A DNA stretch of 37,931 nucleotides from Streptomyces sp. NRRL S-340. GTDB lineage: Bacteria; Actinomycetota; Actinomycetes; Streptomycetales; Streptomycetaceae. Of this stretch, positions 23,997 through 32,893 are shown one piece after another (position 1 is the stretch's first letter; each line of letters starts with the position of its first letter). The DNA lies in contig NZ_JOIY01000058.1 of assembly GCF_000720185.1 (NCBI RefSeq), positions 1-37,931 of the forward strand. Reading direction: 5' to 3'. Under the pieces are notes generated by a model. That model saw nothing but the letters and a program-made list of their open reading frames with translations, made no database searches and was not told the DNA's origin. The translations under genes and the position numbers were made by a program.

Positions 23997-24947
23997 TCAG
24001 CCCTTCTGAGCCGCCCGCCGCCGCCGTGCGAACACGAAGGCACCGGCGCCCACGGCCACCAGAGCCGCCGCTCCCGCTGTGAGCGGCACGGTGTTGCTGC
24101 TGCCCGTCTCGGCGAGAGGGGTCGACGAATCACCGGACTGGCTCGGCCGGGCGGTGACCGGTACGGCCGCGGCCGGGGACGTGGTCGAGGAGGCGGGCGG
24201 GGTGGACGGCGCCGAGGCCGACGGGGTGGGCGTGCCCGGGGCCGAGGGCTGGGACGCGGTGGGCGTCGGAGTCGCGGGCGGGGCTGTCTCGGCCGGCGGC
24301 GTCGACTCGGCGGGCGGGGTCGAGGCCGAGGGGGAGGGGACGGTGGGCGGCGTGGACGGGGTCTGGGGGACCTGGCACACCGTGCTCCCGCCCTGCCAGG
24401 CCGCGATGAGGTTGCCGGTGAACACCGGGTGGTCGGGGCCCTCCGGCAGATCGGCGGTCTTGCCGTCGTGCTTGACGTCCCCCCGGTAGAGGTCGATCTG
24501 GGTGAAGCAGTCCTTGCCGGGCGCGGTGATGGCCAGCTGACCGGTCGCTCCGTGCGAGACCTTGACGGTGTCGAAGTCGAGGAACTCCTGCTTGCCGGAG
24601 GTCTGCCAGGTCGGGCCGTGGGTCAGGTAGGCGGCGAGGGACACCGTGCAGTCGTCCCACTTGCCGGCACGGACTCCGATGTGCAGCTTGCCGTCGGCGC
24701 CGGAGGTCAGACTGAGCTTGCGCGCCTCGCTGCTCGGCAGCCAGTCTTGGCCGTTCACGGAGAACTGGCAGGGGGAGTCCACCCGGCTGCCGGCCGCGTT
24801 CGGGTTGGGGTGGAAGGCGCCCTGCTGGGTGACGGAGGACTGCGGGCTCGCCGCGTACGCGCTGAAGGTGCTGCCGGCGGAGACGATGAGCACGGCCGCG
24901 GTCGTGCTCAGCACTGACCCCAGTGCGAAATGGCGGGCTCTTGACAT
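23997..24947 (-). CDS. LAETG cell-wall-anchored surface protein (sortase E substrate type)
   Basis: A 316-residue exported protein starting at 24947 (MSRARHFALGSVLSTTAAVL), with signal cleavage near SAYA-ASPQ. An N-terminal domain of about 170 residues contains paired Cys (SPCQFSVNGQDW, DDCTVS, KDCFTQ, STVCQV). It is followed by about 75 residues of Pro/Ser/Thr/Ala wall-spanning repeat, the sorting motif LAETG (278-282), a hydrophobic segment and an RRRR tail. LAXTG is the class E sortase motif of actinomycetes. The globular domain is not recognised; ligand or enzyme role unknown. Confidence 0.88.
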   Translation of the reverse strand: MSRARHFALGSVLSTTAAVLIVSAGSTFSAYAASPQSSVTQQGAFHPNPNAAGSRVDSPCQFSVNGQDWLPSSEARKLSLTSGADGKLHIGVRAGKWDDCTVSLAAYLTHGPTWQTSGKQEFLDFDTVKVSHGATGQLAITAPGKDCFTQIDLYRGDVKHDGKTADLPEGPDHPVFTGNLIAAWQGGSTVCQVPQTPSTPPTVPSPSASTPPAESTPPAETAPPATPTPTASQPSAPGTPTPSASAPSTPPASSTTSPAAAVPVTARPSQSGDSSTPLAETGSSNTVPLTAGAAALVAVGAGAFVFARRRRAAQKG

Positions 24948-25166
24948 GGGAGGTTTCCATTTCTGGTCGCAACTCACACCCGTGGATGCCGTGACACGGG
25001 GCCCAGGTGTGAGCTGTGGTGGCCTGGTCGTGTGGGGGCGGCCGATCGTGGCCACAACACACGTTTCACCACATGGATGTCAAGTCCGTACGGTCGGTGC
25101 TCCTTTGGGCGGACTCTTTCCGCTGCTCAGCGATGATGCGGACCATCCGCTCGGGAGATATGTGTT

Positions 25167-26177
25167 TTACAGCCACTCGCGTCGGGCGGCCTGCCAGGCG
25201 AGCTGCATCCGGGTCTCCGCACCGGCGCGTTCCATCAGGCCCTGGATGCGGCGCTGGACGGTCCTCCGGCTCAGCCCCAGGTGGGAGGCGATCGCCTTGT
25301 CGGCCACCCCGGCGACCAGCAGGGACAGCAATTTGCTGTCGGTCGGTGACAGCCGGGCGCGTGGGTCCGCGTCCTCGGCGCCCGGGACCGGGGAGGAGCC
25401 GTCGGTGTCCGTCAGGTGCAGGGGGACGGCGTTCTCCCAGTAGCTTTCGAACAGGGCCACCAGGGCGCTGAGCAGGTTGCTGTCGCGCACCAGTGCGGTG
25501 GTCGGCTCGTCGGGGCTGCCGTGGGGGCCGCCGGGGACGAGGGGGAAGAGAGCGACCGAGCGGTCGGCGATGGCCAGCCGCAGCGGGAGGGTGGGGACGG
25601 AGCGTGCTTCCTCGCCCGCCCGCATCCCGGTGGCAACGTTGTCCACGGCACCCTCGTCGTCGAAGAAGGCCTGCTCGTACAGGACGCGGTAGCGCACGCC
25701 CCGGGCCAGGGCCTCGTACTCCTCCGCGTTGCTGCCGGACGGCATGGCCACGTACTGGGCCTTGCAGAACCAGAGCATCTCCTCGCGCGTGTTGGTCTGG
25801 ATCTGTCTCAGGTGCTGGCGCAGCGCCTCGGCGCCGGTGATCACTTCGAGCAGTTGCCCGGCGTCGTGGCGGCGCACGGTGTCGCGGTGTGTCTCGATCA
25901 GGCGGGCGGCCTCCGTCCGGGCGAGGTCGAGGGCCTCCGCGTTCTTCTTGATGCGCGGGAGCAGGGCCACGTCCGGCGGCACGGCCCGGTACAGCCGGGG
26001 GGAGCCGTCGGTGGGGACGGCCAGCCCCATCGCGACCAGGGTGTCGAGGATCCGCGCGCCCTCGGCGTGCGGCAGCGCGGTGCGCCGGGCGATGTCGTCG
26101 ACCGTGGCCCGGCCGGACATGACGAGCAGGCGGTAGACGGATTCCTGCACTCGTGAGACTCCAGCGGCTTCCAGCAT
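25167..26177 (-). CDS. TrmB/LuxR-type transcriptional regulator
   Basis: A 336-residue cytoplasmic regulator. Residues about 1-70 are a TrmB-like winged helix (ESVYRLLVMSGRATVDDIAR). The central part (about 90-260) is a sensor-like alpha/beta region. Residues about 275-330 are a LuxR/GerE HTH (LSPTDSKLLSLLVAGVADKA, then SHLGLSRRTVQRRIQGLMERAGA). This architecture is frequent in Streptomyces. ATG 26177 follows GGGAGGA. The gene is upstream of, and on the same strand as, the LAETG protein gene, 219 bp apart, so it may regulate it or nothing nearby. No phosphorylatable receiver domain is seen. Confidence 0.88.
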   Translation of the reverse strand: MLEAAGVSRVQESVYRLLVMSGRATVDDIARRTALPHAEGARILDTLVAMGLAVPTDGSPRLYRAVPPDVALLPRIKKNAEALDLARTEAARLIETHRDTVRRHDAGQLLEVITGAEALRQHLRQIQTNTREEMLWFCKAQYVAMPSGSNAEEYEALARGVRYRVLYEQAFFDDEGAVDNVATGMRAGEEARSVPTLPLRLAIADRSVALFPLVPGGPHGSPDEPTTALVRDSNLLSALVALFESYWENAVPLHLTDTDGSSPVPGAEDADPRARLSPTDSKLLSLLVAGVADKAIASHLGLSRRTVQRRIQGLMERAGAETRMQLAWQAARREWL

Positions 26178-26270
26178 CCCGCACGTCCTCCCCGCTTGCC
26201 GTGGGCGCTGGTTGAAGACTGTAGGGCAAGTGGGGAGCGGGATGATTGTCGTGAAGAGGGGTGAACAGGG

Positions 26271-26310
26271 ACGGAAGGGCGAGCGGCCGGATCACCGCTC
26301 GCCCTTCCGT
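26271..26310 (-). terminator. Hairpin terminator after the subtilisin gene
   Basis: A perfect 16-bp stem (26271-26286 with 26295-26310) and an 8-nt loop, 22 bp beyond the protease stop codon on the minus strand. It isolates the protease from the regulator gene. Confidence 0.8.
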
Positions 26311-26332
26311 TCACGGGACAGTGCCTGAATGC

Positions 26333-29300
26333 CTACCGGCGCTCGGCCCAGGCGCGTCGGACGGTCTGCTGGACGCGGTTGCCCGACGCGTCCTCGGCCG
26401 TGACGCGGAGGGTGACGTACGAGGTGCCGTGGCCCCCGGCCCGGGTGACGCCGGCCCGGAAGGTGTTGCCGGTGCGGTGGCCGGGGCGGGCCGTGTGCCA
26501 GGTGTGTCCGTCGTCGGTGGAGGTCTCGACCCGGACGGTGACACCGCGCGGGGCGGGGGCACCGTCCTGGGCGCGGACGGTGACACCGACGTCGTACCGC
26601 CCCGGGGCCGTGACCGTGTTGCGCGCGTCGACCGGGACGTCGTAGTCGAGTTGCAGCAGCGAGAGCGGGACGGCCTGCTCGGTGTGGCGCGAGCGGAACG
26701 ACCACGAGGTGCTGGTGGCGGTGGCGTAGCGCCAGGTGGAGGAGGTGCGGGAGGTGGTCATGTCCAGGCGGTAGCCGGCCTGGCCGGCGGGGACTTCGGC
26801 GTCGACCCAGGCGGTGCCCAGGTCCGCGTACTTCTTCCCGTTCCGGTACAGCACCGCCGTGGCGGTGTCGCCCGTCGATGCCTGCCGGGAGCCGGAGAGG
26901 CCGCCGATGTCTCCGCCGCCCTCCACGAGCCGCGACCAGTGACCGGGCTGGGAGTCCGTGAACTCGGGGATCCACAGGTGCAGTACGTCGCCCGTCCGGA
27001 CCGTCGGAGTCGTGGTGCCCGCCGGGATCGACGGGCGGACCACTGCGCCCTGCCAGGTCTCCGTGGACCGGGTGCCGGCCCGGTAGGTGCGCGGATCGTC
27101 CCGCAGGCCCACGGCCAGCGTCTGGTCCGGGTCGAAGGCCGTGGTGTGGTGCACCAGGTGCTGCCAGACGGTGTCACCGGCGCTGACGTACTCGGTGCGG
27201 GTGAAGCCGGTGGGCACGTAGCGGTTGTACTGGTTCCAGGCCGTCCGCTGGTAGGGGCGCCGGGCGAAGCGCTGTTCGGAGATCCAGCCGGTGCCGCCGG
27301 TGTCCGCGTACGTGGTGCGGACGGCCGCGCTGTTGCGGTCGGAGACGGTGTGGACGACGTGGCGCGGGATGCCCTGCTCGCTGACCTGCACCACGTCGTA
27401 CAGGTAGGGGCTGCGGGCGGTGCCGTGGAAGGTCATCCGTTCGGTGTGCCGGTGGATGAGCCCCAGCAGCCGGGCCCCGGCGGTGGCGCCGATGCGGACG
27501 GTGGGCACGGCCCAGCGGTCGCCGTCCGGCCGCCAGCGGGTCCAGGCGATGTCCGAGGAGTCGACCAGGAGGACGGCCCTGGCACCCGCCGCCGCGGCCT
27601 GCGCGATGACGGCGGGTTCGCTCGCGCCCGTGGTGTTGGTGAGGACGGCGATCCGGCCCCGGGCCCGGCCGAACGCGGGGGCGGCCGCGTCCCCGGCGTC
27701 CACGGCGGTCAGGGCGGCGCCGCGCTCGTCGAACAGCGGGGAGGCGGGCATGTAGTAGGCGTCCAGCTTGCCGGGCATCCCGGCGGCCCTGGCCTCCAGC
27801 AGGGGAGCGACGAGCTGCCAGCGGGAGGAGAACTCGAACGTGCCGTCCTGCACCGGGGGAGCGGGGCTGACGTAGACGCGCTTGGCGATGTCGAAGTACA
27901 TCGTGCCCTGGGTGAGGCTGCGGCCGTCGATCTCGCGGTACGTCTGGAAGCTGATCGCGCCGCGCTGCTCGGCGGGCCTCGGGGTGCGGATCTCCACGGG
28001 CGTGGTCGCGCGGGCGTCCACGGTGGCGGTGGTGTCCTTGGTGACCTTCACCTCCGGGAGCACCACCGCGCGCATCTCCTCGCCGTCGCGGGTGCGGACC
28101 ATGAAGGTCTCGCTGACCTGGTACGTGCCTTCCTCCACCTCGGTGACGGCGTGCTCGAAGTCGGTGTACGGCACGAAGCCGCCGGGGCCCCAGACGACCG
28201 GCTGGAGGGGGACGCGGTCGCCCTTCTCGTCGTACGACACCACCGTGAGCCGGTGCACGGGGCCGTGCACCGTGAGGTCGAGGGTGGTGTGGACGGCGGG
28301 GGCGGCGGCACCGGCGGCGGTGCCGGTGACGTAGCCGTAGTACGTGCCCCGGGGGACCTGCGCGGGGCGCACGGTCAGGGGGACGTCGGCCGTGGCGTGC
28401 GCGGGCACGCGTACCGAGGACGCCACACCGAGCGCGGCGGACGGCACGGCCCGGCCGTGCACGTCGGTCAGGTGCGCGGCGAGGGCGAGGGTGACGTCCG
28501 TGCCGGAGCTGTTGGTGTAGTGCACGGTGGTGGTGCGCGGGCCATCGCCGGGCTGGAAGGACCCGAGGCTCAGACCGCCCGTGGCGGTGACGGGGCCCAG
28601 GGCCGCCGCGGCGGCGTCGATGCGTCCGCCGCCCTGCTCGGTGGTCTTCTGCCCCTCGATGGTGCGGGCGGTGCTGACCAGGGCGTCCTTGATCTGAGAG
28701 CCGGTCCAGCCGGGGTGCCGCTGGGCGACGAGGGCGGCGGCGCCGGCCACGTGCGGGGTGGCCATCGAGGTACCGGAGGCGGCCGTGTAGTAGCGGTCCA
28801 CCGGGTCGCCCATGGTGGTGCCCGAGGCGCGGGCCGCCACGATGCCGACGCCGGGCGCGGTCACGTCCGGTTTGACGGCCCCGTCACCGGCCCGCGGGCC
28901 GCGGCTGGAGAAGGCGGCCAGCGAGTCGTCGCGGTCCACGGCGCCGACGGTGAGGGCGGCGTCGGCGGCGCCGGGGGAGCCCACGGTGATCTCGCCGTTC
29001 TCGCCGCTGTTGCCCGCGGCGGCCACGAACAACGTGCCGGTGGTGCGGCTCAGTTCGTTCAGCGCCAGGCTCATCGCGTCCGTGCCGTCACTGGCCTCGT
29101 CGGATCCCAGGCTCATGTTGACGACCTTGGCGCCCTGGGCCGCGGCCCACTCCATGCCGGCGATCACCTGGGACTCGGTGCCGAACCCGTCGTCACCGAG
29201 GACCTTGCCGATCAGCAGGTCGGCCGCGGGCGCGACGCCCTTGCGGGTGCCGCCGGAGGCCGCGCCGCTCCCGCCGACGATCGAGGCGACGTGCGTCCCG

Positions 29301-30241
29301 TGTCCGAAGACGTCGCCGGTGCCCGAACTGCCGGAGAAGTCCTCGGTCTTGCTGATCCGCCCGGCCAGGTCGGGGTGGGACCGGTCCGCGCCGGTGTCGA
29401 GCACGGCCACCTTGACGCCGTCGCCGCGGTCGCCCTTCTGCCAGACGGCCGGGGCGTTGATCTGGGCGGTGCTGCGGTCGAGTACGGCGTGGACCCGGCC
29501 GTCCAGCCACACGCGGGGGACGGCGGTGAGCGCGGAGGAGGTCCGCGACTTCCCGCCGGCCGGGGCCAGTTGCTCCCAGAAGCGGCCCAGGTCGCTCTGT
29601 GCGACGCGCAGGGCGCGGGCGTGGATGCTGGCGAGGGTGCGGGTGGGGGCGGGCGGCGGGGAGTCCGGGGAGCCCCCGGAGGCCGCGGGCTTCCCGGCGT
29701 CCGGTGACTTCTCGGAGCCTGCCGGCCTCGACGTCTCCGTCTTCTCCGTCTTCTCCGTCTTCGCCGATTTCTCGGCGAACGCGGCGAGTCTGCGTTCGGC
29801 CGGGGCCGCCGCGCCGCCGGAGGCGCTGACCAGCAGGGGGAGGGCGGCGGTGTGGGCGGTGTCGTACTTCTGCGCGAGGAGGGCGGTGACGTCGAACAGG
29901 GACCTGTCCAGCCGTCCCGCCATGACGAGGGGCTGGGCGTCGGACGGCAGCACCGAGATGTGACCGTCCTGCTCGAACGTCTGGAAGACGATGCGCTCGC
30001 GTCCGGGGCCCGGCCGCACGGCGGCGCTCTGGTGGCCGTCCGGTCCTCTCGTCACGGTGACGGTGTCACCCGTGACCAGGCGGACCGTGGCCGCGCTGTC
30101 CGCGGACGCGGCTGCCGGGTGCGCCCGTGGTGTGGCCGGCTGCGGGCCGGGCGCGGCCGTCACCGGCGTCACGGCGCCTGCGGCCAGGGCGAAGCCCGCG
30201 GCGGTCGCCGCCATCAGGCGGATCTGTCTCATCGGTGCCAT
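26333..30241 (-). CDS. Large secreted S8 (subtilisin-like) serine protease
   Basis: A 1302-residue preproprotein. ATG 30241 follows GGGAAGG and begins a Sec signal (MRQIRLMAATAAGFALAAGAV, to about 30). A propeptide-like region (50-150) and a Lys/Glu/Ser/Pro linker with KTEKTEKTE (161-169) precede the catalytic domain: Asp282 (VAVLDTG), His314 (GHGTHVA), oxyanion Asn411 (AAAGNSG) and Ser492 (GTSMATPHVAG). About 800 residues follow, with Ig-like beta regions, a PA-like segment (IAVLTNTTGASEPAVIAQAA) and a C-terminal beta domain ending AWAERR. No wall anchor is seen. It is an extracellular protease with intact catalytic residues; long multidomain forms are common in Streptomyces. Another start at 30337 is less likely. 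Confidence 0.95.
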   Translation of the reverse strand: MAPMRQIRLMAATAAGFALAAGAVTPVTAAPGPQPATPRAHPAAASADSAATVRLVTGDTVTVTRGPDGHQSAAVRPGPGRERIVFQTFEQDGHISVLPSDAQPLVMAGRLDRSLFDVTALLAQKYDTAHTAALPLLVSASGGAAAPAERRLAAFAEKSAKTEKTEKTETSRPAGSEKSPDAGKPAASGGSPDSPPPAPTRTLASIHARALRVAQSDLGRFWEQLAPAGGKSRTSSALTAVPRVWLDGRVHAVLDRSTAQINAPAVWQKGDRGDGVKVAVLDTGADRSHPDLAGRISKTEDFSGSSGTGDVFGHGTHVASIVGGSGAASGGTRKGVAPAADLLIGKVLGDDGFGTESQVIAGMEWAAAQGAKVVNMSLGSDEASDGTDAMSLALNELSRTTGTLFVAAAGNSGENGEITVGSPGAADAALTVGAVDRDDSLAAFSSRGPRAGDGAVKPDVTAPGVGIVAARASGTTMGDPVDRYYTAASGTSMATPHVAGAAALVAQRHPGWTGSQIKDALVSTARTIEGQKTTEQGGGRIDAAAAALGPVTATGGLSLGSFQPGDGPRTTTVHYTNSSGTDVTLALAAHLTDVHGRAVPSAALGVASSVRVPAHATADVPLTVRPAQVPRGTYYGYVTGTAAGAAAPAVHTTLDLTVHGPVHRLTVVSYDEKGDRVPLQPVVWGPGGFVPYTDFEHAVTEVEEGTYQVSETFMVRTRDGEEMRAVVLPEVKVTKDTTATVDARATTPVEIRTPRPAEQRGAISFQTYREIDGRSLTQGTMYFDIAKRVYVSPAPPVQDGTFEFSSRWQLVAPLLEARAAGMPGKLDAYYMPASPLFDERGAALTAVDAGDAAAPAFGRARGRIAVLTNTTGASEPAVIAQAAAAGARAVLLVDSSDIAWTRWRPDGDRWAVPTVRIGATAGARLLGLIHRHTERMTFHGTARSPYLYDVVQVSEQGIPRHVVHTVSDRNSAAVRTTYADTGGTGWISEQRFARRPYQRTAWNQYNRYVPTGFTRTEYVSAGDTVWQHLVHHTTAFDPDQTLAVGLRDDPRTYRAGTRSTETWQGAVVRPSIPAGTTTPTVRTGDVLHLWIPEFTDSQPGHWSRLVEGGGDIGGLSGSRQASTGDTATAVLYRNGKKYADLGTAWVDAEVPAGQAGYRLDMTTSRTSSTWRYATATSTSWSFRSRHTEQAVPLSLLQLDYDVPVDARNTVTAPGRYDVGVTVRAQDGAPAPRGVTVRVETSTDDGHTWHTARPGHRTGNTFRAGVTRAGGHGTSYVTLRVTAEDASGNRVQQTVRRAWAERR

Positions 30242-30387
30242 GCCTTCCCTCGTGGGCTGAGCGGAGTTCACGCGCTGGACAGAATCCGATGGCTGTGAGG
30301 CGGCTGTCACCGGCCCGCCCTGGCACAGGTGGGACATGTCGCAACGGCGACAGCGGGGCAGCGCCCCGTAGCCACAAAGTCACCCTC

Positions 30388-30430
30388 TTGACTGGTGACG
30401 TACTCGTCTGCCATGATTGCGTCACCAGTC
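30388..30430 (+). promoter_or_regulatory. Promoter with an operator-like inverted repeat upstream of msrA
   Basis: TTGACT (30388-30393) and CATGAT (30412-30417), 18 bp apart, fit a housekeeping sigma promoter. A perfect 11-bp inverted repeat, GACTGGTGACG (30390-30400) and CGTCACCAGTC (30420-30430), straddles the promoter with a 19-bp spacer, so a repressor binding both arms would block it. The unit is about 200 bp before msrA and would also face the divergent protease gene. Confidence 0.55.
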
Positions 30431-30596
30431 GAAGGGGTGATGATGAGGTCGAGGCCCACAGGGGAAGGAGGCACGGCCACCCAACCCACCCACGCACACC
30501 CACCGCCCCGAACCCGGCCGCCGGCGGTGTGAGCAGGCAGGGGCCATGTGCGAGGCTGTCCGAGAAGAAGAGATGCGGAAAGAAAGGCGAGATGTC

Positions 30597-31109
30597 ATGA
30601 CAGACGTCGAGGAGAGGGCCCTGCTGGCCGGAGGCTGCTTCTGGGGCATGCAGGAGCTGATCCGGAACCTCCCGGGCGTGCTCGGCACACGCGTCGGATA
30701 CAGCGGGGGCGAGCTGGCGAACCCCACCTACCGCCGCCACGACGGCCACGCGGAGTCGATCGAGATCACCTTCGATCCGACCGCGACCGACTACCGCGCC
30801 CTCCTGGAGTTCTTCTTCCAGATCCACGACCCGACCACGAAGAACCGGCAGGGCAACGACATCGGCGACAGCTACCGCTCCGCCATCTTCTACCTGGACG
30901 ACGAGCAGCGGCGGATCGCCGAGGACACCATCGCCGACGTGAACGCGTCGGGACTGTGGCCCGGACCGGTGGTGACCGAGGTCGTGCCCGCGGGCCCCTT
31001 CTGGGAGGCCGAGCCCGAGCACCAGGACTACCTCCAGCGCTACCCGGACGGCTACACCTGCCACTTCCCGCGGCCCAACTGGCGGCTGCCGCGGCGCTCG
31101 GAGGCCTGA
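30597..31109 (+). CDS. msrA: Peptide-methionine (S)-S-oxide reductase
   Basis: A 170-residue MsrA. The catalytic motif AGGCFWG (Cys14), [25 protein letters not shown] and [10 protein letters not shown] are diagnostic. A C-terminal Cys (YTCHF) may be the resolving residue. It reduces methionine-S-sulfoxide in oxidised proteins using thioredoxin. ATG 30597 has AAGGCGAG before it; starts at 30546 or 30573 would add charged residues not found in the family. It is a monocistronic cytoplasmic repair enzyme; the plasmid-like setting suggests a second copy besides a chromosomal one (inference). Confidence 0.97.
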   Translation: MTDVEERALLAGGCFWGMQELIRNLPGVLGTRVGYSGGELANPTYRRHDGHAESIEITFDPTATDYRALLEFFFQIHDPTTKNRQGNDIGDSYRSAIFYLDDEQRRIAEDTIADVNASGLWPGPVVTEVVPAGPFWEAEPEHQDYLQRYPDGYTCHFPRPNWRLPRRSEA

Positions 31110-31145
31110 GCGGGCCTGAGCAGGTGCCGGTCCCCGCGGCGGAGC

Positions 31146-31192
31146 CCGTGCCCGGTGCCGCCCGGAGCGAGGTGAACCCGGCTCGGGCACGG
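31146..31192. terminator. Possible bidirectional terminator between msrA and the flavoprotein gene
   Basis: CCGTGCCCG (31146-31154) pairs perfectly with CGGGCACGG (31184-31192), with a 29-nt spacer. It lies in the 127-bp gap between two convergent genes. The loop is long, so this is moderate evidence. Confidence 0.5.
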
Positions 31193-31236
31193 CCCGCCCC
31201 GGCCGGGAGCCGCCTCGCGGCCGGCGGGCCGCCGGC

Positions 31237-32646
31237 CTACGCGGGCCGGACGTTGTGGTTGAGACGGAACATGTTCCCCGGGTCGTAGCGCCGTTTGACC
31301 GCCGCCAGCCGGTCGTACCGCTGCCCTCCGAACAGTCTGCGCACGTCCGCCTCCTCCCGCGCCGCCTGTGGGGACAGGAAGTTCATGATGCTCCGGTCGT
31401 CCCCCCACGCGGCCATCCTCCGGGCGTACGCGGCGAGCGGCCCGGTCATCCGTGCGGCGTCGGACGGCCCGCCCGCGCCCGCGGCGAACGTCACGAACGG
31501 AATGCCCCGCGACGGCACCGAGTTGGGGACCGGCGGTTCCCGGTCCAGAGCGCCGCCCAGGGCGCGTATCTCGACGGTGCTGAGCGGGCAGCCGGAGTCC
31601 GGGCCGGTGAGTTCCGCGTACGCGGCGAGGGTGCCTGCGGTCAGCTCCCGCAGCCCCACGGTGGTCTCCGTGACGTACGCCGCCCGCACCGGGTCCACAT
31701 GGATGGCACCCACCTCCTCGTGGGGCCGCTCCGCGAGGGTGTCCAGCAGGAGCGGTGCCGCGGCCCGCAGCGGCGCGACCAGGTGCTCGCCCTCGGCGGC
31801 CGGTCCGAGATGCCCGACGCGCACGTGCAGGACGAACGCGCCGCGCAGCACGGGCGGCAGGTGGGGCAGCGGCGGCAGACGCTGCACGGCGACGGAGGTC
31901 GTGGTGCGCTCGTCCAGCCCTTCGAGCAGGCTCCGCCACACACCCAGCACGTGGGCCGTGTCCTCGCCGCGGAACCAGAGTCCGCCACCGAAGAAGCGGC
32001 GCACGGGGAAGACGCCGAACTCCATGCGGGTGACCACGCCGAAGTTGCCCTTGCAGCCCAGGAGCGCCCAGAAGAGGCCGGGTTCGCCGTCCGGCGTGAC
32101 CTCCCGGACGGCGCCGTCCGCCGTGACGACCTCCATCCGGCGCACGTGGTCGGCGGCGTACCCGTACCTGCGGCTCAGCAGCGGGCCGATCCCGCCGCCC
32201 AGGGTGTAGCCGATCACCCCGACGCCCGGGGCCGAACCGCAGGCGGGCGCGAGCCCGTGGCGGCCCGTCTCGGGCAGGACGTGGTCCCAGCGGGCGCCGG
32301 GGCCCACCGTGACGGTGCGGCGCTCGGCGTCCACGACGACGTCGGGCATGCGGCGCAGGGTGATCAGCAGCCAGTCGCCGGTGTCCGGGAGGACCGTCTG
32401 GTGCCCGGCGTTGCGCACCGCGACGGGCATGCCGTGCCGCGCCGCGAACCGTACGGCGGCGACCACGTCCTCGGTGCGCGTCGCGCAGACGACGACCGAC
32501 GGCCGGGGCACGTGCAGCAGGTTGTGACCGGTGCACTCCGTCGCGTAGGCCGCGTCCTCGGGTGTGAGCACCGGGCCCGCGACCGCGGCCCGCAGGGCGG
32601 AGAGGCCGGCGGCGGAGGTCGGCCGTCCAGGCGCTGTGTGGTTCAC
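31237..32646 (-). CDS. FAD-linked oxidoreductase, berberine-bridge-enzyme-like
   Basis: A 469-residue flavoprotein from GTG 32646, chosen for its GAGGAC ribosome site; no signal peptide. The PCMH-type FAD domain is visible: VVVCATRTEDVVAAVRFA, then MPVAVRNAGHQT, whose His matches the 8-alpha flavin-linking His, then ACGSAPGVGVIGYTLGGGIG, whose Cys could make the second covalent bond, and GCKGNFGVVTRMEF. The C-terminal BBE motif RYDPGNMFRLNHNV closes the protein. Such enzymes oxidise alcohols, sugars or natural-product rings with O2. It is divergent from the hydroxyacid dehydrogenase operon and may act with it. Confidence 0.93.
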   Translation of the reverse strand: MNHTAPGRPTSAAGLSALRAAVAGPVLTPEDAAYATECTGHNLLHVPRPSVVVCATRTEDVVAAVRFAARHGMPVAVRNAGHQTVLPDTGDWLLITLRRMPDVVVDAERRTVTVGPGARWDHVLPETGRHGLAPACGSAPGVGVIGYTLGGGIGPLLSRRYGYAADHVRRMEVVTADGAVREVTPDGEPGLFWALLGCKGNFGVVTRMEFGVFPVRRFFGGGLWFRGEDTAHVLGVWRSLLEGLDERTTTSVAVQRLPPLPHLPPVLRGAFVLHVRVGHLGPAAEGEHLVAPLRAAAPLLLDTLAERPHEEVGAIHVDPVRAAYVTETTVGLRELTAGTLAAYAELTGPDSGCPLSTVEIRALGGALDREPPVPNSVPSRGIPFVTFAAGAGGPSDAARMTGPLAAYARRMAAWGDDRSIMNFLSPQAAREEADVRRLFGGQRYDRLAAVKRRYDPGNMFRLNHNVRPA

Positions 32647-32893
32647 GTGGTGTCCTCGTGGGCGATGTCCTCGTGGGTGAGCGCACCCACGTCCCCCCCC
32701 CGGTGGGTACACGCGGCGGCACGGCGGCGGGGTTCACGCAGGGCCCGACAAGTGGTGTGCCGTACCTCACGTGAACTTTCGGCCGACTTGCACACGTTGG
32801 CGAAATGAGTACATGCACACGTGTTCTCACGGACGTGACCGGAGGGTTCCGCGCCCGTGCGGCGCGGCGGGACGCGGAAGAGGCTGAGGCACG
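32647..32893. promoter_or_regulatory. Divergent promoter region with duplicated elements
   Basis: This 247-bp spacer separates two divergent genes. A 15-bp tandem duplication TGTCCTCGTGGGYGA (32651-32665 and 32666-32680) doubles the ribosome-site region of the minus-strand flavoprotein gene. TGCACACGT occurs twice, 25 bp apart (32789-32797 and 32814-32822), a spacing near two and a half helical turns. TCACGTGAA lies at 32767-32775. A shared regulator is plausible; promoter elements are not certain. Confidence 0.55.

Noticed and set aside
26261..29707. An 1148-codon plus-strand open frame, Gly/Val-rich
   Set aside because: It lies antisense to the subtilisin gene with its intact catalytic triad and has low-complexity composition from codon bias.
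32765..32778. Chromosomal-type parS (GTTTCACGTGAAAC)
   Set aside because: Only the central TCACGTGAA matches; five outer bases differ, and it lies in a metabolic promoter region.
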